64,000 bases of DNA from CAYNWT01 sp964450955 (GCA_964450955.1 CAYVFI010000008.1:62001-126000), one strand, 5' to 3'. Counted from the stretch's first letter, positions 43,449-53,827 are shown. The notes: a model not told the origin generated them from the sequence alone. Numbers and translations: made by a program.

Positions 43449-46400
43449 TTGCGCAATTGCCGTGCTATCGCCTTCGTTCTGGTTCTTGGGCCTTGTGGAA
43501 CCGGGTTCACGCAGGATCTGATCCAGCCTCCAGCGGCTCCCGGCGTCCCCACGCAGTTGGAAGTCCGTCAGGACCTGCGGGACAACATTGACGCCCGGGC
43601 TCCGGAAGATCGTCAGGTCACGCAGTTACTGACGCGGATTGAAGATCTGGCCCAGCGCGGCGACTGGGCGACTGCTGTTCAGCAGCTTCAGAGTATCCTG
43701 AACCAGCCGACCGACGGGTTGGTTAGGCTGGGGCGCGGTAAGTTTGTATCGATGAGATCAGCGGCCAATGCGCTGCTGGCGAAAATGCCGCGTCAATGGA
43801 AGCAGCGATACACCCAGCAGTTTGGCGCGGCGGCCCAAAAGAATCTGGATCAGGCGCTCGCGGCAGGCGACTACCGCGCGGTTGGTGATGTTGCGACTCG
43901 GTACCTGCAAACATCTGCCGGCAGCGATGCCGCTCGAGCGATCGCCATTCGGCATTTTGATCGCGGCGAGTACGGAATGGCGCTGCGTTGGTTCGAAATT
44001 CTTGAGGCTCGGCACGGAAAGCTGCCGTCGGCTATCGATCAACTGCAGCGGGCTGCTGTTCAGAAGTTGGCGGGTGTTGACGTAACTCCGGTCACCGACC
44101 TGATTGAACTGGAAGGGAACACGATCGATCAGCGCGAGCTGCTTGATAGTGTGACGTCTGCTCAAGTGGGCGGTAGCGGGCTGGCCGAGTGGCGAATGCT
44201 TATGGGTTCAGCCAGCCGGTCCGCCTATGCCACTGCTCGGTTGCCCCTGCTGCTTGAGAAATGGAAGCAGCCGCTGCTGCAAAGCGGACAGGCGACTGAG
44301 AATATTCTGCGCGTGATCCAGGATGTCAAAGACGGATCGGTTCTTGCGGGAATTCCCGTCGTGGCGAAAAACCGAATTGCCTGCCGAACGGTTAACGGTG
44401 TTTCCGTTTTCGATTCTGAATCCGGTCAGCTGTTGTGGCGGACTGCCAGAGAGATATCCACATCAGCCGTATTCAGCCAGAGGACAATGGGTAGTCCCCA
44501 GTTTCAGTACCGGGGTTCCAGAAGCACTGACGAACGCGTTAAAGATTTCTTCTACCGCGATGCCGTCCACGGCTTGCTGAGTTCAGATGGGGAACGGCTG
44601 TTTGTCATCGAAGAACAAAACGTGCCGATGCAGTCGCAATCGTCAGCGTCACTGCGAAGCGTCCGCAATGCCAGGACGCTTTTAAAGAATGCGACCAATG
44701 TGCTGGCTGCCTACGACCTGGCCACTGGTGCGTTGTTGTGGACTGTCGGGGGTGCGGATTCGGCGGAGGCATTCAAGCCGGTTCTGGCCGGGCACTACTT
44801 CCACGGCGTACCGGCGGCTATCGGCGGCGAGTTGTATTTGGTTTCTGAGAAAGATAATTCCATTCGCCTTCAGACTCTGGACGCGACAACCGGCGAACAA
44901 AAGTGGTCGCAGCTATTGGCGTATTCGGACGTCCGAATAGAACGCGACTTCATTCGGCGCCAATCGACCGCGCAGGTGACTGTGGCCGGCGGGATGCTGA
45001 TTTGCCCAACAACGGCCGACTGGCTCATCGCAGTCAATCCGCTTACGCGTGGAATCGTCTGGGCGCGGCGGCATGCGGATTCGCAAAAAGCGACATCAAT
45101 CAGACGCAATCAATCTGTTCCGCAGCTGGGTGAGACGTGGCCATCGTCGGCTCCGATTGTGGTTGGGAACCGAGTTATTTTCACGCCTCCTGAAGCGGCT
45201 CACGTCGAAAGCCTGGATCTTACCAGCGGCGAATTGGTGTGGCGCCTAAGCAAAGGAACCATGCAGTACCTGGCGGGGGTTGCTGATCGGAATGCGATCT
45301 TTGTCGCGACCAAACGGATCATGGCTTTGCAGATTGAAGACGGGCAGCCAGCCTGGTCGCTGGATCTGGAACCGCGCGATGTTCCTGCTGGTCGCGGTGT
45401 GCTGAGTCCTGGGTTCCTGCATCAGCCGCTGGCGTCCGGGCAGGTTGTCAGTATTGATTTGGAAAGCGGCAGGATCGCTTACCGAACGGGCGCGCTGCGA
45501 TCGCAAAAACTGGCGGCCAATCTGGTCATGCATGCCGGTGGAACGCTGCTGCAAACGCCGACGTCGATTGAAGCGTGGATGCTAAGGCCGACGTCCAACG
45601 ACGTTCCTGTACAGACACCCGTTGCGAAAATTCGTCAGGCTGAGATTGCATTCGCTGACGGAAAAACGGACGCCGCGATTGCGATTCTCGACGACCTTGG
45701 GACTCAGGAACTTGATGACGCAACGACCCCGCGTTTAAGAAAACTTCTGTTAGCCGCACTGATATCCCGCGTGCAAGCCGGAACGGAAACGGCCGGGCGT
45801 GACCTTGATCGCCTGGCAGGACTTGGTGCCGATGCCGAACTCGTGACCAGGCTGCGCATTGTTTATGGGACGAAATCAGGCGACTTCAAAGACGCGTTCG
45901 AACAGCTTGTCACTTTATACGAATCTGAAGCCAGTCCTCGGATTGGGATGGAAGAAGACTTTGTGGTCAATCGCGACAACTGGTTGGCCGGTCAGCTTTT
46001 TGATACCTGGAACCGAATGGGCGACCAGTCGCAGGCGTTGTTTTCTGAAACGATTGACCGAATCGCCGGCGATGCGCAGATGGAAGACCGGTTCAATCGC
46101 GTCTTTAGTTTTCATCCGCGTGCGATCGCTTCACTGAAACAGCGATTGGGAAATTACCTGGCTGAGAAACGCTTCAGTGAAGCTGAGGAAATCCTCAGGG
46201 TGATTAAACGCAGTGAGCCGCAAAACACGGAAGTGGCTTTCCAGTGTGCGACGGCGCTGGCCAAATTGGGACAGCGACTGGATGCGGTCGCCTTGCTGGA
46301 AGAACACGGTTTGATATCGCAGATTGCCGACCTGCCTGCATCGGAACTCGGCAGTGTAGAACGCCCGTCGTGGGAAACAGCCACATGGAAAGTTCGGCAG

Positions 46401-47750
46401 TTTGTTCGCAACGATGTGCGGCAGGGAAGGACGGTTGAGGTTCCGACATACCGTCCCGATATTCAATTCCATCAGGATCATTTGTGTCTCGGACGAGTCA
46501 TTGGTTCAAAGCGACTGCAATTCCTCGCAATGGCTGATGGAAAGCTGACATGGTCCTTGCCGCTGCGAAGCGATTCCTCAGTGCGTTCTGCCATTCCGAT
46601 GGGACGTTCGATGCTGCTCTTTCAAGGCACAGCCATCAGCTGTATTGCTCCGCTTGAACGGCGAGTTCTTTGGGAACGTCCGCTACGGCCGGTCGTTGTG
46701 CCGCGAAAGCAAACGTTTGTCCGTTTCGGCGGCACAAACACACAACTACCCACACGCACTCTCGCGGGCGTACAGGGGATTGGTATCGTCAACGAAGACT
46801 ACGTACTCACTCGATCTCCGCAGTCGATTGAGGTGTTTGATGCGGTGACCGGCGAATTCCGTTGGTCACGCGATAACATTGTGGCGACCGATGAAATTAT
46901 CGGAACCACAGAAGCGGTGTTTGTCAGGAATTCCAAATCCCAAACGATTGCATATCGTTCGGGCGACGGACTGGTGCTGCCCGACGCAAAGGTTCAGCAG
47001 TTCGACCAGCCGTATCCGGCTATCGGTCGGCATTTTGTGGCTGTCGAGACCACCGGTGTTTTGTTTAAGAAACAAACGCTGCGACTGTACGATCCAACAA
47101 CCGGTGAAGACGCGTGGTCTGTGAAGCTGGATCGCGGCGACAGGCTGGCCTTTGCCAATGACCGCGAACTGGTCATCGGCAATCGTTCTCAACTTCGGAT
47201 CGTCAATCTGCTTACCGGCGGGGCAACCGAAGTTGCGTCTGACTTCGATCTCAACGACCAGACAGTCATCGCGATTGCTCAGGGGCGACTGTTTGTTGTG
47301 AGTAACGACAAACGCGAGACCGGTAGGCCGGACGAGCAAAAAGTGAATGGAAAGATGGCCGTGTTCGACCAATCGACTGGTGAGAAGCTGTGGCAGCGGA
47401 CGGTCAACAAGGGGGCTATCATTCTGTCGCACTTCCAGTCATTGCCGGTGTTGCTTATGACCCAAAATGAACAGGACTACGAAGAAGTGGGTGAGAATGC
47501 TGACAAAATCAGGTTACAGGATTTGACGTTGATAAATCTGCAGACGGGCGATGAAGTGGCGAGGCAAAAAGTGGTCAGTGCGTATACGTCGGGCTACAGC
47601 GTACGATTCGAACCCGCCGATAGCTTCGTCGAAGTGTCGGCTCAAAGCGGACGGCTATACCGATTCACGGCAACTCCGACTAAGAAACCGTCTGTCAACG
47701 ACGCTGAAGAAACAGGACAGGGCGGGGGCAACCAGCCGCAGCCTCGCTAA
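43449..47750 (+). CDS. Large exported PQQ-like beta-propeller protein with helical N-terminal region
   Basis: A 1433-residue protein. The start is TTG 43449, fixed by GAGGAG 5 nt upstream, and leads into a signal peptide (about 1-22). Residues about 45-200 are helical and TPR-like (DLAQRGDWATAVQQLQSILN). PQQ-type propeller repeats follow (about 285-700: VSVFDSESGQLLWRTA, LAAYDLATGALLWTVG, LTSGELVWRLS), then a second helical TPR-like block (about 715-980) and another propeller (about 1010-1420: DAVTGEFRWSRD, YDPTTGEDAWSVKL). No PQQ-enzyme active site is visible, so the role is probably structural or binding, in the periplasm. Confidence 0.9.
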   Translation: MRNCRAIAFVLVLGPCGTGFTQDLIQPPAAPGVPTQLEVRQDLRDNIDARAPEDRQVTQLLTRIEDLAQRGDWATAVQQLQSILNQPTDGLVRLGRGKFVSMRSAANALLAKMPRQWKQRYTQQFGAAAQKNLDQALAAGDYRAVGDVATRYLQTSAGSDAARAIAIRHFDRGEYGMALRWFEILEARHGKLPSAIDQLQRAAVQKLAGVDVTPVTDLIELEGNTIDQRELLDSVTSAQVGGSGLAEWRMLMGSASRSAYATARLPLLLEKWKQPLLQSGQATENILRVIQDVKDGSVLAGIPVVAKNRIACRTVNGVSVFDSESGQLLWRTAREISTSAVFSQRTMGSPQFQYRGSRSTDERVKDFFYRDAVHGLLSSDGERLFVIEEQNVPMQSQSSASLRSVRNARTLLKNATNVLAAYDLATGALLWTVGGADSAEAFKPVLAGHYFHGVPAAIGGELYLVSEKDNSIRLQTLDATTGEQKWSQLLAYSDVRIERDFIRRQSTAQVTVAGGMLICPTTADWLIAVNPLTRGIVWARRHADSQKATSIRRNQSVPQLGETWPSSAPIVVGNRVIFTPPEAAHVESLDLTSGELVWRLSKGTMQYLAGVADRNAIFVATKRIMALQIEDGQPAWSLDLEPRDVPAGRGVLSPGFLHQPLASGQVVSIDLESGRIAYRTGALRSQKLAANLVMHAGGTLLQTPTSIEAWMLRPTSNDVPVQTPVAKIRQAEIAFADGKTDAAIAILDDLGTQELDDATTPRLRKLLLAALISRVQAGTETAGRDLDRLAGLGADAELVTRLRIVYGTKSGDFKDAFEQLVTLYESEASPRIGMEEDFVVNRDNWLAGQLFDTWNRMGDQSQALFSETIDRIAGDAQMEDRFNRVFSFHPRAIASLKQRLGNYLAEKRFSEAEEILRVIKRSEPQNTEVAFQCATALAKLGQRLDAVALLEEHGLISQIADLPASELGSVERPSWETATWKVRQFVRNDVRQGRTVEVPTYRPDIQFHQDHLCLGRVIGSKRLQFLAMADGKLTWSLPLRSDSSVRSAIPMGRSMLLFQGTAISCIAPLERRVLWERPLRPVVVPRKQTFVRFGGTNTQLPTRTLAGVQGIGIVNEDYVLTRSPQSIEVFDAVTGEFRWSRDNIVATDEIIGTTEAVFVRNSKSQTIAYRSGDGLVLPDAKVQQFDQPYPAIGRHFVAVETTGVLFKKQTLRLYDPTTGEDAWSVKLDRGDRLAFANDRELVIGNRSQLRIVNLLTGGATEVASDFDLNDQTVIAIAQGRLFVVSNDKRETGRPDEQKVNGKMAVFDQSTGEKLWQRTVNKGAIILSHFQSLPVLLMTQNEQDYEEVGENADKIRLQDLTLINLQTGDEVARQKVVSAYTSGYSVRFEPADSFVEVSAQSGRLYRFTATPTKKPSVNDAEETGQGGGNQPQPR

Positions 47751-47801
47751 CACCGCCCGTCCGCGCCGTGCTACGATTCTCGCTTCAAAGAGGGAACCGC
47801 A

Positions 47802-48704
47802 ATGCACGATTTCGAATACGAAGCTCCAACATCATTGGGTGCACTTACCCGGCTGCTGTGCGACTACAAAGAACGCGCGCAGATTTTGGCAGGGGGAACC
47901 GATCTCATTGACCATCTGCGCAATGGTCGGTTGAGTCCTGACGTTGTGGTTGACGTTAAAAAGGTTCCTGAACTTACCGAACTCACGCTCACAGACACAA
48001 AGCTTGTGATCGGCGGTGCCGTGTCGTGTGCTCGCATCTACGAACACGCCGAGATTCGCAAACACTTTGCAGCCTTGATTGACGCCACACGCATTATCGG
48101 TGGCATTCAGATTCAGAACCGAGCGACACTTGGTGGGAACCTGTGTAATTCCAGCCCGGCTGCCGATTCCATTCCTGCCCTCATCGCGCTCAAAGCAAAG
48201 TGCGTTCTGGCGGCTGTCCAATCGACCGAAGTCGTGGCTGTCGAAGACTTCTGCGTCGGGCCGGGCAGGAACGTCATGCTTCGTTCTGCGTCCGATATCC
48301 GCGAGGGTTCTGCGCGGACCACGGAGGTGCTCTCGTCAATCGAGATACCAATGCCGGCGCCGCGTTCCGGATCGCACTATCGCCGGTTTATCCCTCGCAA
48401 CGAAATGGATATCGCTGTCGTTGGCGTCGGAGCCAGCGTGCAGATTTCGGAAGACGGTACCACGTTTGACGGCGTCCGGCTGGCTCTTGGGGCCGTGGCT
48501 CCAACGCCACTACTGGTCGAAGAAGCAACCGACGAACTGGTCGGTTCCAATATCGAAGACGGCATCGCCAGAGCTGTTGATATTTCGCGTTCCGTCGTAT
48601 CGCCCATCGACGACATGCGAGGCACTCGAGAGTTTCGGACCCACGTTGTTGGCGTGCTGGTCGAGCGCGTTCTGAAAGAGGCCGTCAGTCGGGCTCGTCA
48701 GTAA
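47802..48704 (+). CDS. FAD-binding (medium) subunit of a xanthine dehydrogenase/CO dehydrogenase-type enzyme
   Basis: A 300-residue subunit that carries electrons from the molybdenum subunit to FAD in molybdenum hydroxylases. The FAD-binding domain (about 1-170) contains ILAGGTDLIDHLRNG and the signature TLGGNLCNSSPAADSIPAL (about 107-125). The CO_deh_flav_C-type domain follows (about 190-295). AGGGAA lies about 5 nt before the ATG. Genes for the Mo-cofactor and 2Fe-2S subunits are not adjacent: the PQQ gene is upstream and the Tad locus downstream. Confidence 0.93.
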   Translation: MHDFEYEAPTSLGALTRLLCDYKERAQILAGGTDLIDHLRNGRLSPDVVVDVKKVPELTELTLTDTKLVIGGAVSCARIYEHAEIRKHFAALIDATRIIGGIQIQNRATLGGNLCNSSPAADSIPALIALKAKCVLAAVQSTEVVAVEDFCVGPGRNVMLRSASDIREGSARTTEVLSSIEIPMPAPRSGSHYRRFIPRNEMDIAVVGVGASVQISEDGTTFDGVRLALGAVAPTPLLVEEATDELVGSNIEDGIARAVDISRSVVSPIDDMRGTREFRTHVVGVLVERVLKEAVSRARQ

Positions 48705-48935
48705 GCGGCAGACAGCCGACAACGGTTAGAACAATTATGCCGGTCGCGCGGTGGTCGGGCCGAAGCGAGTTGTTTGTTAAGTGAACCCAATCGGTACAAG
48801 CGTGCTCTCGCGGGAGTGCGTGCAGGGCAGCGACCGGTCAGGACGAGCTAAGAAGAGTGACGGTATCGGTTCACGCGCACCTGGTGCGTGGACAGGCCAA
48901 TCACTTTTGCATCAACCCAGGCCCGGGGTGTTGAA

Positions 48936-49418
48936 ATGACTAATCCGTTCGTGGTTTTGGCGATCCTTGTTTTCGCCTACACCGCCACCGCAATGATAAC
49001 CGACCTTCGCGCGCGACGGATTCCTAACTGGTTGACCGTCTCGTCCCTTGTTGGCGCGTTGTTGTTTCATGGGGTAACAGGCGGCTGGTCCGGATTGGGT
49101 CATGCCCTGGGCGGGTTCGCCGTTGGGTTTGGTTTCCTGCTGGTTCTATGGCTCATCGGTGGCGCCGGCGGTGGTGACGTGAAGCTGACTGGTGCACTGG
49201 GAGCGTGGTTGGGTGCTTCAACAACGTTGCTGGTTCTGCTCATCAGCACCCCATTGGCGTTGTTCATGACCATCGCTTTTACGGCCTGGAAGAAGATTCA
49301 AAACACTTCGAAAGACCAGGAATCGCAGCCATCGATGATGCGCCGTGGGGTTCCCTATGCGGTTCCCATCGCGTTGTCGTGCTGGTCGATTCTGATTTTA
49401 AAATTACTGGCACCGTAG
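48936..49418 (+). CDS. cpaA: Prepilin peptidase CpaA/TadV (A24 family)
   Basis: A 160-residue membrane aspartic protease that cleaves and prepares Flp pilins. The two catalytic aspartates are D23 in ITDLRARRIPN and D81 in GGGDVKL, the A24-family motifs. It has about five hydrophobic helices and no N-methylating domain, as is typical of CpaA. ATG 48936 is preferred to the upstream frame from 48888. The 231-bp gap before it should hold the tad operon promoter and shows a GCACCTGGTGC palindrome near 48880. Confidence 0.93.
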   Translation: MTNPFVVLAILVFAYTATAMITDLRARRIPNWLTVSSLVGALLFHGVTGGWSGLGHALGGFAVGFGFLLVLWLIGGAGGGDVKLTGALGAWLGASTTLLVLLISTPLALFMTIAFTAWKKIQNTSKDQESQPSMMRRGVPYAVPIALSCWSILILKLLAP

Positions 49419-49479
49419 AAGCAGCAAGACACCAATCGCGCATTGAGGCGCGGTGGCGGTAGACAATGGAGGTTCAGCG

Positions 49480-50484
49480 ATGTCGAAAATCAGCCCGGGT
49501 ACAATTCTGCTGGCGTTCCTTGCCATTCTGTGTGGCTTGCTGGGAATGTTTTTTGCGGTCCGCCCGAAGGCGATGCCACTGGCAAAGGCGGAACCCGTCC
49601 AAAAGCTAACCGTCCCTGTGGCCAGTTCGAACCTGGTTGAAGGTCGCCGGATCACTTTGGGGGACATCGCCATCATGAAGCTTACCCGCGCAGAACTGAA
49701 GAAGCGCGGGATCACGACCAGCTTTATGTCAAACCCCGAACAGATTATGGGCCGCGTTCTGCGGGCTCCGTTAAAGCTTGGCAAACCGTTTCTGACCGAT
49801 GGGTTGTTTCCTGAAGGGGTTGGTCCGGGAATCGCCCAGAAGCTGCGTGCAGGTCATCGTGCGGTGACTGTTTCCGTTGGTGGCAATGACGCTTTGCTGG
49901 GTTTTGCGACGGCCGGTTCGTGGATTGACGTCATCTTTCGCAGTGGCGAGACCGGCGATCAGTATTACAGCAACGATGCCCGCTACCGAAATAACAACTG
50001 GGGCAACGGTCGCAGTCGCGGTTACCGCAATGGCAACGCACATAGCGACGAAGTCACGATGACGCTAATCGAGCGCGTTCAGATTCTGGCGATAGACACC
50101 AACACATTGAAAGACGCTCCGGATACGACGGTTCGGCCGGACGCCGAAGACCGAGTGTCAGTCACGCTGGCAGTTACGTCTGGACAGGCAGAAAAATTAC
50201 GCATCGTGGAAGGTCGCGGCCAGTTGTCGTTGGCTTTGCGATCGGCGGAAGATGTTGGCGTTCAAAAAGAACGCGAACAACGAACGCTCGACGATATTCT
50301 GGGCCGCAAGAATACGGTACGGCAAATGGAAGTGTACCAGGGAACTCGGTTCGAACGCATTACATTTGGGCCCGGTGGCTACAGATCGAATTCCGGTGGG
50401 CGAAGTCGAACCGCAGGCGGTTCTGGTTCCAAATCTGAACCGACGCAGACAGCCACAGTTGAGGATGACAAGCCCCGATCCTGA
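49480..50484 (+). CDS. cpaB: Flp pilus assembly protein CpaB/RcpC
   Basis: A 334-residue periplasmic Tad-pilus protein with an N-terminal membrane helix (about 6-27) and a SAF-type domain (about 40-110: VASSNLVEGRRITLGDIAI, GRVLRAPLKLGKPF). The conserved RcpC/CpaB region follows (about 120-245: LRAGHRAVTVSVGGNDALLG). An Asn/Arg/Gly-rich insertion (about 160-185, YRNNNWGNGRSRGYRNGN) interrupts it, and the C-terminal tail is Ser/Gly/Arg-rich. ATG 49480 is fixed by GGAGG 7 nt upstream. Confidence 0.93.
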   Translation: MSKISPGTILLAFLAILCGLLGMFFAVRPKAMPLAKAEPVQKLTVPVASSNLVEGRRITLGDIAIMKLTRAELKKRGITTSFMSNPEQIMGRVLRAPLKLGKPFLTDGLFPEGVGPGIAQKLRAGHRAVTVSVGGNDALLGFATAGSWIDVIFRSGETGDQYYSNDARYRNNNWGNGRSRGYRNGNAHSDEVTMTLIERVQILAIDTNTLKDAPDTTVRPDAEDRVSVTLAVTSGQAEKLRIVEGRGQLSLALRSAEDVGVQKEREQRTLDDILGRKNTVRQMEVYQGTRFERITFGPGGYRSNSGGRSRTAGGSGSKSEPTQTATVEDDKPRS

Positions 50485-50520
50485 TAGGGCCAACCGACAC
50501 GTCGATATGGAGAGCGACGG

Positions 50521-51822
50521 ATGATGACATCTGAACCAGCCGCGAATCAGCTGGAAGTCAGCTACCAGGCGATCAAAAGCGATTTGCACGAACGGCTAAT
50601 CGAATCGTTGGACCTGGCGTCCATCGATCAGGCCGATTCGCCGCAGATGCGCGCACAGATTTTGTTGCTGGCCAGGGAGCTGCTGCCGACGACGCTGGCT
50701 CTCGAAACCAGCGACCGGCTGATGGGCGAGATTGAAGACGAAGTGTTTGGCCTGGGGCCTCTGGAACCGCTGCTTCGGGATAAGACCGTTAGCGACATTC
50801 TTGTTAACGGCCCGTACGAGGTTCGAGTCGAACGCGCGGGACGGCTGAAGAACACCAGTGTTGTGTTTGCGGATGAGGCCCATCTGCGGCGGGTGATTCA
50901 CAGAATCGTTTCCCGCGTGGGTCGCCGGATTGACGAAGTCAGCCCCATGGTTGACGCTCGGCTGGCGGATGGGTCGCGAGTCAACGCGGTTGTTGCTCCA
51001 CTGGCATTGAATGGCCCACTGCTGTCGATTCGAAAGTTTGATCGCGAACACCTGGATATCCAGAAGTTGATTGCCAACGGAACTTTGTCGGGTGATATGG
51101 CCGAGTTCTTGCTGGCTGCGGTTCGAGCCAGAATCAATATGGTCGTTTCGGGCGGAACGGGTGCCGGGAAGACGACGCTGTTGAATGCACTGTCTGCCGG
51201 GATCCCTGACAGCGAGCGACTGGTCACGATTGAAGACTCGGCCGAACTACAACTGCGGCACCGGCACGTTGCCAAACTGGAGACGCGGCCAGCCAACAGC
51301 GAAGGCCTGGGCGAGATTACTCAACGTGACCTGGTAAAAAACAGTCTGCGCATGCGGCCAGATAGAATTATCATTGGCGAAGTCCGTGGCGCGGAAGCTC
51401 TGGACATGCTTCAGGCCATGAATACCGGTCACGAAGGTTCGCTGACAACGTTACACGCCAACGATACCACTGACGCTTTAACACGACTTGAAATGATGGT
51501 CGCCATGACTGGCGTTGACTACCCGGTGACGATCGTGCGTCAGTACATCGCCAGCGGAATTCGACTGCTGCTTCAGGTCGCAAGGTTATCCGGAGGCGTC
51601 CGGCGGATTGTTCGGATTACAGAAATTACCGGTTTCAAAGGTAGCCAGTACCAGACGCAGGACTTGTTTGTCTACAGGCAACGCGGGCTTGATGTGACGG
51701 GAGTGGCCAAGGGAATCTTTGAAAGTACCGGTGCGCTGCCAACGATGCGGGATCGATTTGAAGATCACGGTGTTGCCTTGCAGGACAACTGGTTCCGCTT
51801 TGAAGAGGATGACGACGAATGA
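50521..51822 (+). CDS. cpaF: Tad pilus ATPase CpaF/TadA
   Basis: A 433-residue type II/IV secretion ATPase that powers Flp pilus assembly and retraction. The N-terminal domain holds FGLGPLEPLLRDKTVSDILV. Walker A is GGTGAGKTT (211-219), then the Asp-box LVTIEDSAELQL, Walker B RIIIGEVRGAEALDML and the His-box TGHEGSLTTLHAN. The length is typical. GGAGA precedes the tandem ATGATG start. Its stop overlaps the tadB start (ATGA), so the two are translationally coupled. Confidence 0.97.
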   Translation: MMTSEPAANQLEVSYQAIKSDLHERLIESLDLASIDQADSPQMRAQILLLARELLPTTLALETSDRLMGEIEDEVFGLGPLEPLLRDKTVSDILVNGPYEVRVERAGRLKNTSVVFADEAHLRRVIHRIVSRVGRRIDEVSPMVDARLADGSRVNAVVAPLALNGPLLSIRKFDREHLDIQKLIANGTLSGDMAEFLLAAVRARINMVVSGGTGAGKTTLLNALSAGIPDSERLVTIEDSAELQLRHRHVAKLETRPANSEGLGEITQRDLVKNSLRMRPDRIIIGEVRGAEALDMLQAMNTGHEGSLTTLHANDTTDALTRLEMMVAMTGVDYPVTIVRQYIASGIRLLLQVARLSGGVRRIVRITEITGFKGSQYQTQDLFVYRQRGLDVTGVAKGIFESTGALPTMRDRFEDHGVALQDNWFRFEEDDDE

Positions 51823-52736
51823 GTTGGCCTGCTCAGAATTTTATCTCTGTGATGCTGTTTGCCGGTTCGTTGCTGTTCGTATACCGCGTCGTCGCGCGGA
51901 TTCGTGAGTCTGAGGAACGCGATGTCGATAGGCTAAAGCTGCGAAATTTTCCTGTGCGGTCTTCGCAGACCAACAGCGGTCTGGACAACTTTAACGATTG
52001 GTTTGTCAGACTGTGTTACTTCATTGGGGACGGCATCAATCCTACGACGGCTGTGCTGGGTATCGGCTTGCTGGCGATGGTGCTTGGTGGTCTGGTTTCG
52101 TTTGGAACGGGTGACGCGTTCCTTGCAGTGATGGTCGCGTTCGCAACCGTTGCCATTTTGTTGGTCACAATGATGCTTATTCGACGTCAGGCGATTAAGC
52201 AGTTCGAAGAACAGTTTCCGGCGACTCTGGATCTGTTTTCTCGAGCCATCCGCGCCGGAGAAAGTGTTGACCAGGCAATGCATCTGTTGGCCAGGGCGAA
52301 GATCGGCGATGTGTCTCAACTTGAATTCCGACGCTGTGCCGGTCAGTTGGACATGGGGCTGTCACTACCGGCAGCCCTGAATTCAATGTGCGATCGCATC
52401 GATTTGACCGACCTGCGGATTTTTTCGTCGGCGATGGTGGCGCACCGCGATGGCGGCGGCAACCTTGCGATGATTTTGGACCGTCTGGCCTCTGTGATTC
52501 GCGATCGAAACAACTATCGACAACAACTGAAGGCCGTGACCGGTGCCAGCCGGATTTCCGTGCTTCTAATTGCCGGGCTGGGGCCGATTCTTTTTGGTTG
52601 GCTGTTTTTGGTCCACCCGGAATATGGCGCCGGACTGTGGGAAGACCCAACGGGTCGGATGATGTTGGCCTACGCGATTGTTTCCGAAGTCATCGGACTT
52701 GCGATTGTCGGCACGATGCTGAAGGCGGAGTACTAA
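51819..52736 (+). CDS. tadB: Tad pilus inner-membrane protein TadB
   Basis: A 305-residue platform protein of the GspF/T2SF type. Membrane helices lie at about 7-25, 75-92, 98-118, 248-266 and 282-303. The T2SF domain (about 130-255) has FPATLDLFSRAIRAGESVDQ and the FSSAMVAHRDGGGNLAMIL motif. It overlaps cpaF by 4 bp and ends 3 bp before tadC. Confidence 0.93.
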   Translation: MSWPAQNFISVMLFAGSLLFVYRVVARIRESEERDVDRLKLRNFPVRSSQTNSGLDNFNDWFVRLCYFIGDGINPTTAVLGIGLLAMVLGGLVSFGTGDAFLAVMVAFATVAILLVTMMLIRRQAIKQFEEQFPATLDLFSRAIRAGESVDQAMHLLARAKIGDVSQLEFRRCAGQLDMGLSLPAALNSMCDRIDLTDLRIFSSAMVAHRDGGGNLAMILDRLASVIRDRNNYRQQLKAVTGASRISVLLIAGLGPILFGWLFLVHPEYGAGLWEDPTGRMMLAYAIVSEVIGLAIVGTMLKAEY

Positions 52737-52739
52737 AGC

Positions 52740-53702
52740 ATGCTGGTTCCTGTTGTCGTCTTTCTGTTTATCACAACAGCCGTGTTCCTGGCCGGCCTGC
52801 TGCTGCTACGCGGCGGCGCGCCGGAGGAGCCATCGGTTCAGCTACAGTTGCGGCCGCCAAAAGTTGCGTCTGCGTTTGCGGCCGTTTTACCAACGACAGA
52901 TAAGGTCAGAGAGCGGATCAAATCTGAACTGCTTCAAGCCGGCTTCTACCGGCGTCACACGTATGAGGTTTTCGCAGGAACCCGCAACGCGGCGGTTCTG
53001 CTTTGGATCCTATTCGTGGTAGGGCTTTTTGGTCTGAGTATCCGGTTTGACGTGGTGCGATTGCGGAACGCCGGGCTTGTGGGCCTGGTGGGTGCGATCC
53101 TGATTTACAGTTTGCCTGGCGTGATTGTGAGTGTCCTGGCTTCGTCTCGAAAGAAGCGAATCTATCATAGCCTGCCCGATGCGTTGGATATGCTGACTAT
53201 GATGATGACGGGCGGGCTGGGCCTAAATCGGTCCCTGAAACGCACATCAACCGAACTGCAAAACGCGCATCCGGACCTGTCGAAAGAACTATCGATCGTG
53301 CACCATCAGGCTCAGGTTGGTTCATTTAGCAAAGCGATCGAAGGGTTCGCTGACCGAATGGACGATCCCGAGGTCACCGGGCTGAGTTCACTGATTCAGC
53401 ACTCAGAGCGGCTTGGTAGTCCGATGGGTGATGCCCTGGTCGAATACTCCGATGGTATTCGTCGAACGCGGCGGCAACGCGCGGAAGAAACCGGTAACAA
53501 GCGAAACGTGCTGTTGCTGTTTCCAGTGATCCTGTTTCTGGCTCCACCGATTTACATACTGCTGCTGGGCCCGGCGATGTTGGAGCTGCGAGATTTTCTG
53601 GACCGAGAACGCCGCGAGAGTGGCGTGTTGCGGCAGACGGTCAGTGCGGACGTTACGCCCGGAATTCTGCCGAGTCAGGACAGGTTAGGACGCCGGCGGT
53701 AG
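52740..53702 (+). CDS. tadC: Tad pilus inner-membrane protein TadC
   Basis: A 320-residue second T2SF-type platform protein, expected to pair with TadB. Helices lie at about 1-21, 80-100, 114-136 and 254-278. The T2SF domain (about 143-250) has YHSLPDALDMLTMMMTGGLG and the FADRMDDPEVTGLSSLIQHS motif. It is the last gene of the plus-strand tad operon and converges with tadD, leaving 125 bp that hold no obvious strong hairpin. Confidence 0.93.
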   Translation: MLVPVVVFLFITTAVFLAGLLLLRGGAPEEPSVQLQLRPPKVASAFAAVLPTTDKVRERIKSELLQAGFYRRHTYEVFAGTRNAAVLLWILFVVGLFGLSIRFDVVRLRNAGLVGLVGAILIYSLPGVIVSVLASSRKKRIYHSLPDALDMLTMMMTGGLGLNRSLKRTSTELQNAHPDLSKELSIVHHQAQVGSFSKAIEGFADRMDDPEVTGLSSLIQHSERLGSPMGDALVEYSDGIRRTRRQRAEETGNKRNVLLLFPVILFLAPPIYILLLGPAMLELRDFLDRERRESGVLRQTVSADVTPGILPSQDRLGRRR

Positions 53703-53827
53703 GGCACCGACGATGTTTTGGTACGTCTGTTTTGTCAGGCTGCCCACTTGATGTGGTTCCACTGCGTCTGGTTGGTCTGCCGAGGTTGATGGCCCGACTT
53801 GCCATGGACGTTGTGTCGGAGAACGGC

